From assembly GCF_029633825.1 (NCBI RefSeq), contig NZ_CP090642.1, positions 434,001 through 498,000 on the forward strand: a stretch of 64,000 nucleotides of DNA, given 5' to 3'. Shown piece by piece: positions 1 to 11,043 of the stretch. The notes below the pieces were generated by a model. That model did not search any database and had not been told where the DNA came from. It saw only the letters and a program-made list of their open reading frames with translations. This DNA is from Burkholderia contaminans. GTDB lineage: Bacteria; Pseudomonadota; Gammaproteobacteria; Burkholderiales; Burkholderiaceae. The position numbers were made by a program, and so were the translations under genes. Position 1 is the stretch's first letter. Each line of letters starts with the position of its first letter.

Positions 1-16
1 CTCATTCGGCGTAGTT

Positions 17-90
17 TAACGCATCTCGATGTGCGTTACATAGGGTGTTGTGTTAATCTGGATGAGATAACGCATCATGACGTGCGTTAT
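17..90. promoter_or_regulatory. Two tandem palindromic operator-like sites
   Basis: Two copies of an inverted repeat lie upstream of the short-chain dehydrogenase gene. The first is TAACGCA-N8-TGCGTTA at 17-38. The second is ATAACGCA-N8-TGCGTTAT at 67-90. Arms are identical between copies and centres are 51 bp apart. Such paired palindromes are typical binding sites of TetR-family repressors. The regulator itself is not visible and may be encoded just left of the window. Its assignment to TetR is inference. Confidence 0.55.
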
Positions 91-156
91 GTGCCTCCCT
101 TGTCGATACAGACCGCCTGACAAAGGGAGACGCCAAAAACCACTGGAACTGCGAAC

Positions 157-978
157 ATGACTACTGGAACCAAGCCTGTTGCCCTGATAACCGGAGCGTC
201 TTCCGGCATGGGCAAGGACTTCGCGCTGCGATTGCTTGCCGAGGGCTACACCGTTTACGGGGCAGCTCGTCGGGTCGAGCGCATGCAAGACATCGAGGCC
301 GCAGGCGGCATTGCGCTGGCAATGGATGTCACGGACGATGCCACGATGGTGACAGGGGTCGATCGAATCATTCGCGAACAAGGCCGGATCGACGTGCTGA
401 TTAACAACGCCGGATATGGGCAGATGGGCGCGTTGGAGGATGTGCCTGTCGAAGCCGCGCGCCGCCAGATTGAGGTGAATCTCGTCGGCGTTGGAAGACT
501 TACGCAGCTCTGCCTTCCGCACATGCGCGAACGGAAATTCGGCAAGGTCATCAACATCTCGTCGATCGGCGGGAAATGCGCGTTCCCGATGGCTGGCTGG
601 TACCACGCGTCGAAGTTCGCACTGGAAGGGTATTCCGATTCGCTGAGGATGGAAGTCCGGCCTTTTGGCATAGACGTCATCGTGATCGAGCCGGGTGGCA
701 CGGACAGCGAATGGTTCCCCGTAGCGATTGCAGAGCTTGAGCGGTATTCCGCGAAAAGCGCTTACGCCGGTCTTGTAACCGCGATCCGGAAATCGCCGTC
801 ATGGAAAAGAAAGATGCCGGCCCCCAAGAGCATTACGAATCTCGTTGTCAAAGCGCTCAAAGCCAGGTCGCCACGCGCTCGTTACCATGGCGCATCGGGT
901 GCGGGGCTGATCCTCTTCCTGCGATATGTATTGTCCGACCGCATGTACGACCGCCTCATCACAAGCCAATACAGATAG
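157..978 (+). CDS. Short-chain dehydrogenase/reductase (classical SDR)
   Basis: A 273-residue NAD(P)-dependent oxidoreductase of the classical SDR family. The Rossmann cofactor motif TGASSGMG is near residues 13-20, the NNAG structural motif near residue 86, the catalytic Ser in the NISSIGG stretch and the catalytic YHASK (Tyr-x3-Lys) near residue 149. Length is normal for the family. The substrate cannot be told from sequence. It stands alone. The nearest purine-rich stretch (124-129) is too far upstream to be its ribosome site, so the ATG at 157 is the natural first codon but not strongly supported. Two palindromes at 17-90 probably control it. Confidence 0.9.
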   Translation: MTTGTKPVALITGASSGMGKDFALRLLAEGYTVYGAARRVERMQDIEAAGGIALAMDVTDDATMVTGVDRIIREQGRIDVLINNAGYGQMGALEDVPVEAARRQIEVNLVGVGRLTQLCLPHMRERKFGKVINISSIGGKCAFPMAGWYHASKFALEGYSDSLRMEVRPFGIDVIVIEPGGTDSEWFPVAIAELERYSAKSAYAGLVTAIRKSPSWKRKMPAPKSITNLVVKALKARSPRARYHGASGAGLILFLRYVLSDRMYDRLITSQYR

Positions 979-3413
<2,435 letters not shown>

Positions 3414-3417
3414 CGCC

Positions 3418-4770
3418 ATGGAACTCGCGATCCTGTCCGTCAGTTTTCTGATTTTCCTCGTGCTGGGCGTGCCCGTGTCGTTCGCGCTCGGGATAGCGTG
3501 CGTGCTGACCTATATGGTCGAAGGCTTGCCGATCGCGACCGCGATGCAGGCGATGATCTCGGGAATGAATGCGTTCTCGTTCCTCGCGGTGCCGTTCTTC
3601 ATCTTCTCCGGCGAACTGATGCTGCACGGCGGCATCGCGGACCGGATCCTGCGCTTCGCGCAGGCGACGGTCGGCCACTTCCGCGGCGGCCTCGGGATGG
3701 CGAACGTCGTCGCCTGCACGCTGTTCGGCGGCGTGTCGGGCTCGCCGACCGCCGATACGTCGGCGATGGGCGGCGTGGTGATTCCGCTGATGAAGCGCGA
3801 AGGCTACAGCGCGGCGTACGCGGTCAACGTGACGACGCATGCGTCGCTCGCCGGCGCGCTGATGCCGACGTCGACCAACATGATCATCTACGCGTTCGCC
3901 GCGCAGGGCATCACCGGGATGCTGCACGGCCAGCCGGTGAGCGGCGTGTCGATCGGCGACCTGCTGTTCTCGGGGCTGCTGCCGGTGTTGTGGGTGATGG
4001 GCTTCGTGCTGGCCGCCGCGTACTGGCAGGCCGTGCGTCACGGCTATCCGCGCCGTGAAGACGGTTCGTCCGCGCTGCCCGCGTTTCCCGGCTGGTATGC
4101 GGTGCTGCGCAGCTTCGTCGGCGCGGTGCCCGGCCTGATGGTGATCGCGATCATCCTCGTGTGCGTCGCGAAGGGGATTGCCACCGCGACCGAAGCCGCG
4201 GCGATCGCCGTCGTGTACTCGCTCGTGTTGACCGCGGTGGTGTACCGCACGCTGACGGCCGAGAAGCTGCGCCGCGCGCTGTCGCATGCGGCGCGCACCA
4301 CGGGCGTCGTGCTGCTGCTGATCGCGGTGTCGAACATGCTGCGCTTTCAGATGTCGTACCTGGAGATCCCGGATGCGATCGAAGGGCTGCTGAAGCAGTC
4401 GACCGCCGCGCCGTGGCTGATGCTGCTGTACATCAACATCATCCAGGTGTTCCTCGGCACGTTCGTCGACATGGCCGCGCACATCCTGATCACGACACCG
4501 CTGTTCCTGCCGATCGCGATGGCGTGCGGCGTCGGGCCGGTGCAGTTCGGGATCATGCTGCTGCTGAACTGCTCTCTCGGCCTCGTGCACCCGCCGATCG
4601 GCTCGGTGCAGTTCGTCGGCTGCGCGATCGGCAACGTGTCGATCGGCGAGACCACGAAGATGGCGTGGCCGTACTACCTCGCGATCTTCAGTGCGATCAA
4701 CATCGTCACGTACCTGCCGTTCTTCTCGACGTGGCTGCCGAGCGTCATCAGCGGGCACGCGGTGTTCTGA
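3418..4770 (+). CDS. dctM: TRAP transporter large permease DctM
   Basis: A 450-residue polytopic inner-membrane protein with a dozen or so hydrophobic segments, the Na+-coupled transport channel of the TRAP system. Family hallmarks include GVPVSFALG near residue 17, FFIFSGELM near residue 60, the GGVSGSPTADTSAMGG loop near residue 102 and the MAAHILITTPLFLPIA segment near residue 350. It starts 4 bases after the dctQ stop and ends the operon, with a hairpin terminator just downstream. Substrate is set by DctP. Confidence 0.95.
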   Translation: MELAILSVSFLIFLVLGVPVSFALGIACVLTYMVEGLPIATAMQAMISGMNAFSFLAVPFFIFSGELMLHGGIADRILRFAQATVGHFRGGLGMANVVACTLFGGVSGSPTADTSAMGGVVIPLMKREGYSAAYAVNVTTHASLAGALMPTSTNMIIYAFAAQGITGMLHGQPVSGVSIGDLLFSGLLPVLWVMGFVLAAAYWQAVRHGYPRREDGSSALPAFPGWYAVLRSFVGAVPGLMVIAIILVCVAKGIATATEAAAIAVVYSLVLTAVVYRTLTAEKLRRALSHAARTTGVVLLLIAVSNMLRFQMSYLEIPDAIEGLLKQSTAAPWLMLLYINIIQVFLGTFVDMAAHILITTPLFLPIAMACGVGPVQFGIMLLLNCSLGLVHPPIGSVQFVGCAIGNVSIGETTKMAWPYYLAIFSAINIVTYLPFFSTWLPSVISGHAVF

Positions 4771-4797
4771 TTCTCCGATCGCATGCTTCGCCCGACT

Positions 4798-4840
4798 GCG
4801 GCGCCGGACGACCTGGGTTGTCCGGCGCCGCGGTCGTTTT
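4798..4840 (+). terminator. Rho-independent terminator of the TRAP operon
   Basis: A perfect 12-bp GC stem (arms 4798-4809 and 4820-4831, loop of 10) followed by a T-containing tail GGTCGTTTT. It sits 28 bases after the dctM stop and separates this operon from the convergent biosynthetic operon. Confidence 0.85.
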
Positions 4841-4878
4841 GGCGGCGGCCCTTCAAGGCACCGGAGCGCACATGAACG

Positions 4879-5121
4879 TCAATCCTGCCGCGCGTCCGGC
4901 TCGCCGTTACCGCCCGCCGACCGGTCGTCACGCCAATCTTCCAGCTCGCGCCACAGCGCCGGGCGCGCATGATCGCGCGGCGGCAGCTTGATGACGTACG
5001 CCACGCCTCGCACGTTGACCACGACGCCCGAGTCGGGCAGCGTGGCCGGGATGCCGGAGAACGGCGGGTCGGCATCCGGTTCGGAATCGGAATCCGGGCC
5101 GGGTGGATGTCGAAGGATCAT
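4879..5121 (-). CDS. Small conserved-looking protein, last gene of the biosynthetic operon
   Basis: An 80-residue protein with no family I recognise. The first third is Asp/Pro-rich and probably disordered. The middle (about residues 33-47, VVVNVRGVAYVIKLP) looks like a short beta-hairpin. The end is charged. A GGAG ribosome site lies 9 bases before the ATG at 5121. The gene begins 32 bases after the stop of the flavin oxidase and is co-oriented with the whole operon, so it is probably the terminal gene. Function unknown. Confidence 0.6.
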   Translation of the reverse strand: MILRHPPGPDSDSEPDADPPFSGIPATLPDSGVVVNVRGVAYVIKLPPRDHARPALWRELEDWRDDRSAGGNGEPDARQD

Positions 5122-5153
5122 GCGAATTCTCCGTGGCGCCGCGCAGCGGCGCG

Positions 5154-6572
5154 TCAATAGCGGACACGCCCGATCAGACCCAGCGGGTCGACGGCGTGCT
5201 GGATGGCGGCGGCGACCTGCCGTTGTGCGGCCGGCACATGCTTGCGGTAGTACGCGACGTTGACCGGCCCGACGCCATGCTCGGCGCTGAAGCAGCCACC
5301 GGCCCGCACGACGCGGTCGTACAGCGCGCCGCGCAGCGCCACCTGCTGCAGCGGCCCGTAGCGGTCCGCACTGGCGTGCGGGATCGACACGACGAGATGG
5401 CAGCCGCCGTCGCCGAAATGCCCGAACGTATGACAGCGCAGCGACGGATGCGCAGCCGCGATCCACTGCTCGGCGTCGGCGACGAACGCGGCCAGCGCGC
5501 CGCGCGGAAACGACACGTCGAACGACAACGGAATGCCGTCCTGCGCCACCGCCGCCGGCAGTGCGTCGCGAATCCGCCAGAACCGTTCGGCCGGTGCGCA
5601 GGCCGCGTCGAGCACCACGTGTTCGCCCGCCAGCGTGTCGAGTGTCGCGATCGTTCGCTCCTCGAGCAGTGCATCGAGCCCCGGCATGCCGGTCGCGATC
5701 TCGACCAGTGCATAGCACGCGGCAGCGTCGGCTTCGAACGGAATACGCGACGCCGGATACGCGGCCGCGACGCAGCCGACGGCCGCCGCGGACATGAATT
5801 CGAATGCCGACAGCATCTCGCCGAACGCACGTTCGAACGCGAGCAGGCCGGCGAGCGCCGCGTCGTACGACGCGAACGCGACGAACGCGGCGCACGACGA
5901 CCGTTCGAGCGGCGCGAGCGCGAACGACACGGCCGTCACGAGCCCGTTGGCGCCGTTCGCGCCGATGAAGCATTGGGTGACGTCGAAGCCCGCGTTGCGT
6001 TTGCGCAGCGGCGCGAGCGCATCGATCACGGTGCCCGCCGCGTCGGTGAGCACGGCTTCGACGCCGAGCACGTTGCGGCGTACGTCGCCGTACTTGATCA
6101 GGCGGCTGCCGCCCGCGTTCGCGCCGACGAGGCCGCCGGCCGCCGGATCGCTGCCGAGGTCGATCGGCAGGCACAGGCCGGCTTCGGCGGCCACGCGATT
6201 GATGTCCGACAGCCGCACGCCGGCCTCGACCGTGATGCTGCGATTCGCGGCGTCGAACGCGCGCACCGCGCGCATCCGGTCGAACGACACCACGCATTGC
6301 GTGCCGCTGCGATCGGGCACGGCCGCGCCGACGAGCCCGGTGCGCGCGCCCTGCGCGACCAGTGCGATGCGGTGCGCGACGGCGACTCGGGCGAGTGCGC
6401 TCGTGTCGGCGGTCGACGCGGGCCGGGCGATGCCGAGCGCGATGCCGCCGTGCAGTGTCACGTCCGTTTCATACGATGAACACGCGTCGGGAGATGCGCC
6501 ATCGAGCCAGCCGTCGCCGAGCGTTGCGGCGAGTGCGTGCCGCTGCGCGGCGCGGTCGGGCAGCGCGCTCAT
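5154..6572 (-). CDS. FAD-binding oxidase, GlcD/D-2-hydroxyacid dehydrogenase type
   Basis: A 472-residue flavoenzyme of the vanillyl-alcohol-oxidase superfamily. The PCMH FAD-binding domain is N-terminal (ALVAQGARTGLVG near residue 70 and GSDPAAGGLVGANAGG near residue 130). The C-terminal domain ends with the EHGVG signature near residue 430 and a DPLGLIGR tail resembling the usual DPxxxLNPGK. Such enzymes oxidise 2-hydroxy acids or related alcohols. The ATG at 6572 is preferred over far-upstream starts because it lies 2 bases after the stop of the preceding gene. It may correspond to afcF, which I recall as a FAD-dependent oxidoreductase of the afc cluster. Its role in the pathway is inferred only from context. 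Confidence 0.88.
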   Translation of the reverse strand: MSALPDRAAQRHALAATLGDGWLDGASPDACSSYETDVTLHGGIALGIARPASTADTSALARVAVAHRIALVAQGARTGLVGAAVPDRSGTQCVVSFDRMRAVRAFDAANRSITVEAGVRLSDINRVAAEAGLCLPIDLGSDPAAGGLVGANAGGSRLIKYGDVRRNVLGVEAVLTDAAGTVIDALAPLRKRNAGFDVTQCFIGANGANGLVTAVSFALAPLERSSCAAFVAFASYDAALAGLLAFERAFGEMLSAFEFMSAAAVGCVAAAYPASRIPFEADAAACYALVEIATGMPGLDALLEERTIATLDTLAGEHVVLDAACAPAERFWRIRDALPAAVAQDGIPLSFDVSFPRGALAAFVADAEQWIAAAHPSLRCHTFGHFGDGGCHLVVSIPHASADRYGPLQQVALRGALYDRVVRAGGCFSAEHGVGPVNVAYYRKHVPAAQRQVAAAIQHAVDPLGLIGRVRY

Positions 6573-6574
6573 CG

Positions 6575-7117
6575 TCAGCCGGCCCGCACGAGCTGCTTGC
6601 GCAGGCGGCCGCGCACGACGACCAGCGCGATCAGCGGCACGACGCCGCCCCACAGCGGGCTGTGGCGCATCGTGATCGACACCGCGAGCGCGACGACGGT
6701 GACGGCGAGCAGCACGATCGACAGCGAACGGGCGCGTGCATGGTCGACGAACGTGCCGTCGACGAAACCGCCGTCCGACCACGCGGTGTGCACGATGCCG
6801 ACGACCAGCACGCAGACGAGCATCGCGGCCGGGCCGAGTTCCTCGCCCCACAGGCGGCTACCTGTCGGCGACACGAGCGCGAGCACCGCGCCGATCACGA
6901 GGAACAGGTCGACGCCGAGCGCGATGCTGTTGCGGTCCGCGCGGCGGATCAGCCACGCGCCGTGCACGAGCGCGAGCACGCCGCCGATCAGGAACGCGTG
7001 CGTCCAGCGCACGTCCGGCTGCTCGGGCCCGAGCCGGCCGTAGAACAGGAACACGATCGCCGGCAGGAAGTTGCTCGCGTGCAGCAGGTAGTCGGTTATG
7101 GGATTGCTCGATTTCAT
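6575..7117 (-). CDS. Small polytopic membrane protein of the biosynthetic operon
   Basis: A 180-residue hydrophobic protein with about six predicted membrane segments and a basic C-terminus (RGRLRKQLVRAG). The start at 7117 has an AAGGAG ribosome site 7 to 8 bases upstream. The upstream in-frame reading (to 7264) would overlap the ABC permease gene. No catalytic motif is seen. Placed between an ABC-2 permease and a flavin oxidase, it may be an export accessory or a membrane anchor, but this is inference. Confidence 0.75.
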   Translation of the reverse strand: MKSSNPITDYLLHASNFLPAIVFLFYGRLGPEQPDVRWTHAFLIGGVLALVHGAWLIRRADRNSIALGVDLFLVIGAVLALVSPTGSRLWGEELGPAAMLVCVLVVGIVHTAWSDGGFVDGTFVDHARARSLSIVLLAVTVVALAVSITMRHSPLWGGVVPLIALVVVRGRLRKQLVRAG

Positions 7118-7169
7118 CGGGGGGTTCTCCTTCGTCGAAACGTCGAAATTCGAAACGGCGGGCGACGCG

Positions 7170-8249
7170 TCAAGCGTCGTGCCAGCGGAACAGCCGCGCG
7201 GCGGCGAACAGGAACAGCGCCGTGCTCGCGGCCATGCCGAGCAGTTGCGGCGCGAGCTGCGCATACGGGGCGCCGTCGACCAGCGCGCCGCGCAGCGCGA
7301 CCGCGAACTGGTTGGTCGGCAGGAACGCGAGCACCGCCTTCAGCCAGGCCGGCGCGTCATGCATCGGGATCGTCAGGTCGCTGAAGAACAGCAGCGGGTA
7401 GTAGGTGACGTTGCACGCGAGTTCGGCCGCGGCCAGCGACTTCGCGCGGCTCGCGAGCAGCACGCCGATGCTGAGCACCATCGCCGCGCCGAGCAGCACG
7501 ATCGGCAATGCGCGCAGCCCGTCGGGCGTGGCGATCGGCAGCGCGATGCCGAACGCCACGCGCGCGACGGTCAGCAGCACGAGCGCCGACAGCGCCATCA
7601 TGATCATCCGCGCGACGATCAGCGCCGCGAGGAACACGCCGCGCGAGACCGGGAAGCACACGTACAGCTTGAACGTATTGCGTTCGCGCAGCGACGCGAT
7701 TGCGGTCGTCGTCGAGTTGAGGCCGATCGCCATGAACGCCATCACGAGAATGCCGGTCGCGAAGAACGCGCCGTAGTCGAACGGGCGGCGCGCGGGTGCC
7801 GCGTTCTCGAAACGCGCCTGCGCGGCGGGCAGCCCGAGCCGCTGCGCGGCGCAGCGCGCGAGCGCGATCTCGACGACGCGCGACGCGGCCTTGACCGCGA
7901 GCGAGCCGTTGAAGTCGTAGCGGATCGTCGCAGGCGTGCGCTCGTCGTTGCCGAGCACGACGGTCACGCGATCGGCTGCCGCGCCGCGGCCGTCGAAGGT
8001 CGCCTTCACCGTGTCACTGTGCGAGAGGCTCTCGACGATCTGCGCTTCGCATGCGCGGCTGTACGGGGTCGCGCCGCCGGGTACGACGAATGCGACGTCG
8101 GCCGTGCCGAGCGAACCCGATCCGCCGAACGCGAACAGCATCACGCTCAGCAGGAACACCGGGAACACGAGCGTCCAGAACAGCGACGAGCGGCTGCGCA
8201 GATAGCCGAGCAGCTCGTTGCGCACGAGGATCAGGAACACCTTAGTCAT
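7170..8249 (-). CDS. ABC-2 type exporter permease
   Basis: A 359-residue inner-membrane subunit of an ABC exporter. It has the ABC-2 layout: one N-terminal membrane segment (about residues 20-42), a large external domain, then five or six membrane segments from about residue 165. The conserved late segment YYPLLFFSDLTIPMHDAPAWL (19-21 residues) marks the family. The ATG at 8249 overlaps the end of the ATPase gene by 8 bases (ATGACTAA), so the two are translationally coupled. The cargo is probably the operon's lipid product or a resistance substrate. Confidence 0.92.
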   Translation of the reverse strand: MTKVFLILVRNELLGYLRSRSSLFWTLVFPVFLLSVMLFAFGGSGSLGTADVAFVVPGGATPYSRACEAQIVESLSHSDTVKATFDGRGAAADRVTVVLGNDERTPATIRYDFNGSLAVKAASRVVEIALARCAAQRLGLPAAQARFENAAPARRPFDYGAFFATGILVMAFMAIGLNSTTTAIASLRERNTFKLYVCFPVSRGVFLAALIVARMIMMALSALVLLTVARVAFGIALPIATPDGLRALPIVLLGAAMVLSIGVLLASRAKSLAAAELACNVTYYPLLFFSDLTIPMHDAPAWLKAVLAFLPTNQFAVALRGALVDGAPYAQLAPQLLGMAASTALFLFAAARLFRWHDA

Positions 8250-9255
8250 GGGAAGGGCCCTCGGTACAGAGGCGCAGCAGGTCGCCCGGCGTGCTCGGCG
8301 CGAGCGCGAGATGCTGGATGCCTTGCTCGCCGACGATGCGGTGCACGTTCGGATGCAGCGTCGCATCGCCGAACACCTCGACGACGTGCGTGGCCGATAC
8401 GCGCACGCCGGTCACGCCGGGCAGCGCTGCAAGCCGCTTGCGCAGCGCACGTGCATCGGCTTCGTCGCGGCAGTGCAGGACCGCGCGCGCCTCGCCGACG
8501 AGTTCGGCGCGCAGCGCGTCCTTGTCGCCCTGGTAGCGCACGCCGCCGTCGCGTACCCACACGAGATCGTCGACGACGGCGAGCTCTTCCTCGGCGTGGC
8601 AGATCATCGCGACGCTCGTGCCGCGCGCACGGTGGCGCAGCAGGTCGATCACGACGCCCGCGTAACGACGGTCGAGGCCGGTGAACGGCTCGTCGAGCAC
8701 GGCCAGTTCCGGCCGGTGCGCAAGCGCCACGTAGAGGTCGATGCGCTGGCGCTGCCCCTTCGACAACGCGCGGCACGGCTTGTCGAGCAGTTCGGCGATG
8801 CCGAGCGCATCCGTGACCGCGGCATCCGCGTGCACGTACATCGCGCGGTGCAGCGCGACGATCTCCGACACGCGAAGATGGTCGGGATACTCGACCTTCT
8901 GCAATTGCGCGCCGATGCGCCGCAGCGACGGCGTATCGCGCATGAAACGCGCGGCCGGCACGTCGAGCACGCGCACGTCGGTGCCGCCGCGCCGGAAGCC
9001 GAGCAGCGTTTCGAGCAGCGTGGTCTTGCCGGAGCCGTTCGGCCCGACGATCGCGGTGACGGCGCCGAGCCGGAACCGCACGTGCCGCGCGGAAAAACGG
9101 AAATCGCCGGCCGCGACGTCGATCGCGCGCGCGCCGAGCGCCGCGCCCGGCGCGTGGGCATCGGGCAGCGGCTGCGTGGCCGTGCGCAGCGGCCGGTCGA
9201 ACGCGGTGTGCGGGCCGAACAGCGCGCGCACGGAGGCGAGGAACGAATCGCTCAT
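8242..9255 (-). CDS. ABC exporter ATP-binding protein
   Basis: A 337-residue ATPase partner of the downstream ABC-2 permease. Walker A GPNGSGKTT is at about residues 71-79, the signature is ALSKGQRQRI and Walker B is LAVLDEPFTGLD. A C-terminal extension of about 100 residues beyond the nucleotide-binding fold is typical of DrrA-like exporters. The C-motif has SKGQ in place of SGGQ, a tolerated variant. The ATG at 9255 is preferred over the upstream frame, which would invade the dioxygenase gene. An AGGAAG ribosome site is seen. Confidence 0.93.
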   Translation of the reverse strand: MSDSFLASVRALFGPHTAFDRPLRTATQPLPDAHAPGAALGARAIDVAAGDFRFSARHVRFRLGAVTAIVGPNGSGKTTLLETLLGFRRGGTDVRVLDVPAARFMRDTPSLRRIGAQLQKVEYPDHLRVSEIVALHRAMYVHADAAVTDALGIAELLDKPCRALSKGQRQRIDLYVALAHRPELAVLDEPFTGLDRRYAGVVIDLLRHRARGTSVAMICHAEEELAVVDDLVWVRDGGVRYQGDKDALRAELVGEARAVLHCRDEADARALRKRLAALPGVTGVRVSATHVVEVFGDATLHPNVHRIVGEQGIQHLALAPSTPGDLLRLCTEGPSHD

Positions 9256-9268
9256 CGTTGGCTTCCTG

Positions 9269-10342
9269 TCAGTCGAACAGCATGACCTGCGTGTCGCGCG
9301 CGCCCCGGTACGGGTTGCGGCCGTGCGCGACCAGCATGTTGTCGACGACGAGCACGTCGCCGGCCTGCCACGGGAAGGCGAGCTCCTCGTCGTCGAGCGC
9401 GTCGTAGATCGCGACGAGATCGTCGAACGGCATCGGCGACCCGTCGCCATAGCGGATCTCGTACGGGAACGCGGCGCGCCCGCCGTACATGCGCTGCAGG
9501 TAGCGGTAGCTGAGCTCGCCCATCGAGCGCGGGTTCGGGTGCTGCGCGCTCGCCTGGTTGAACCACACGGTTTCGCCGGTGCGCGGATGCGCGCGCAGCG
9601 CGCTGCCGACGTGCGATACGGTCACGCTGCCGTCGTCGAGCCAGCGGCAGCCGACACCGCGTTCCGCGCACAGCCGCTCGACCTCGTCGCGCTCGCGCGT
9701 GCCGAATGCGTCATCCCACGGCCGGTGGTATTCGGCGAACGGCATGCCCGGATTGGCGGCGAGGCCGTCCGCGCGCTCGCCGGGCGCCGCGAAATTGCGC
9801 AGGTACATCACGCCGCGTTCGGCGAACCGTTCACGCAGCGCGGCCGGCACGCGTGCCGTCACGCGCCGCATGTCGCAGATCGGCGTTTCGCCGCCCGCAT
9901 CGGCCGGCTGCCGGCAATAGAACGCGACGAGGCGCGGGAACGCAGGCATGTAGGCCATCTCCTGGTGCAGCCCGATCTTGAACGGCGGCGGCATGCGGGT
10001 CGACTCGTACACCTGGCCGTCGATCTGCTTGCGCGGCGCGGCGCCGGCCGTGTAGCCGTTCGCGTACGCCGGATACAGCGCGCCGAGCTGGCCGAACGCG
10101 GCGGTGTCGGGCACCGCGAAGCCGCGCCACAGCAGCGCGCCGCACGCGTCGAGCAGCGTGTCGATCGTGTCGAGCCGCGAGCGGTACCACGCGACGAACA
10201 TCTCCGGCGAGGTCGCGAGTTCGGCGCTGCGCGGCGTCACGCACAACGGCAGCGTCGCGCCGGGCGCGACCGCCGAGCAGTGCACGTCGTCGGCGCCGAG
10301 CCGTGCGGCGGCGTGCGCGGCGAGGAAGGCGAGGTCGGTCAT
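9269..10342 (-). CDS. TauD/TfdA-family Fe(II)/2-oxoglutarate dioxygenase
   Basis: A 357-residue non-haem iron oxygenase resembling SyrP/clavaminate-synthase-type enzymes that hydroxylate carrier-bound or free substrates. The metal site is LHQEMAY (His126-x-Glu128, with Glu in place of the common Asp) and a distal His in VAHGRNPYRGAR near residue 342, where the Arg binds 2-oxoglutarate. The typical phrase PADAGGETPICDMR precedes it. Start may be GTG at 10345 or ATG at 10342; the GTG overlaps the methyltransferase stop. In this operon it would hydroxylate or desaturate an acyl or amino-acyl intermediate (inference). Confidence 0.9.
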   Translation of the reverse strand: MTDLAFLAAHAAARLGADDVHCSAVAPGATLPLCVTPRSAELATSPEMFVAWYRSRLDTIDTLLDACGALLWRGFAVPDTAAFGQLGALYPAYANGYTAGAAPRKQIDGQVYESTRMPPPFKIGLHQEMAYMPAFPRLVAFYCRQPADAGGETPICDMRRVTARVPAALRERFAERGVMYLRNFAAPGERADGLAANPGMPFAEYHRPWDDAFGTRERDEVERLCAERGVGCRWLDDGSVTVSHVGSALRAHPRTGETVWFNQASAQHPNPRSMGELSYRYLQRMYGGRAAFPYEIRYGDGSPMPFDDLVAIYDALDDEELAFPWQAGDVLVVDNMLVAHGRNPYRGARDTQVMLFD

Positions 10343-10345
10343 CAC

Positions 10346-11008
10346 TCAGGCCAGCGCCGGTTTCTTCAGCAGGATCTCGAAGCCGAGCGCACCGAGCCCG
10401 GCGCTCGGGCTGTAGATCGACGCGACTGCCGCGAGACCGGCTTCGGCGACGAGCGCGTGCGCTTCGTCGAGCGTGATCTTTTCCTCGACGTGGGTCGGCG
10501 GATAGTCGGCGGCGGCGCGCATCTCGGTGAAGCGGTCGAGCAGGTGCTGCGGCGCGTCGCGGCGCATGTCGTGCACGAGCGCGATGCCGCCCGGTTCCAG
10601 CACACGGTACATCTCGGTGAGGCTGAGTGCCTTGTCCGGCAGGTGGTGCAGCGTCGCGCGGCCGACGGCCATCGTCAGCGTGCCGTCGTCGAACGGCAGC
10701 GCGAGCGCGTCGCCGACGCGCATCTCGATCGTGTCGTCGAGGTCGAGTTCATGGATGCGCGGGCGGCCTTCGTCGAGCATCGCGGGATCGAGGTCGATGC
10801 CGACGTAGCGCCAGCCGCGCATCGCCGGGTCGGTCGCGAGCCGCACCGGCACGACGCCGGTGGCCGTGCCGATGTCGGCGATCACGCCGGGCGTCATCCC
10901 GCGCGCGAGCTGGCGAATGCGGCTGATGAACAGCAGGTCCCACGGTTCGAGCGTTTCGGTGGCAAAGCGATCGTAGTCGTTCGCCGGGCGCAGGTTCTTG
11001 AGCAGCAT
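10346..11008 (-). CDS. Class I SAM-dependent methyltransferase
   Basis: A 220-residue methyltransferase of the UbiE/Methyltransf_11 type. Motif I (VIADIGTATGVV) lies at about residue 43, an acidic residue after the second strand is in VGIDLDPAML, and motif post-II is in VGDALALPFDDGTLTMAVGR. The VLEPGGIALVHD segment is the family's motif III. An AAAGGAC ribosome site precedes the ATG at 11008. Target atom (O, N or C) cannot be told. Confidence 0.9.
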   Translation of the reverse strand: MLLKNLRPANDYDRFATETLEPWDLLFISRIRQLARGMTPGVIADIGTATGVVPVRLATDPAMRGWRYVGIDLDPAMLDEGRPRIHELDLDDTIEMRVGDALALPFDDGTLTMAVGRATLHHLPDKALSLTEMYRVLEPGGIALVHDMRRDAPQHLLDRFTEMRAAADYPPTHVEEKITLDEAHALVAEAGLAAVASIYSPSAGLGALGFEILLKKPALA

Positions 11009-11043
11009 GACGGTCCTTTTGCGGAGTGCGGAGGGATGAGGGT

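Noticed and set aside
5154..6851. Longer start for the flavin oxidase
   Set aside because: It would overlap the upstream membrane-protein gene by 277 bases; the ATG at 6572, 2 bases after the preceding stop, fits family length.
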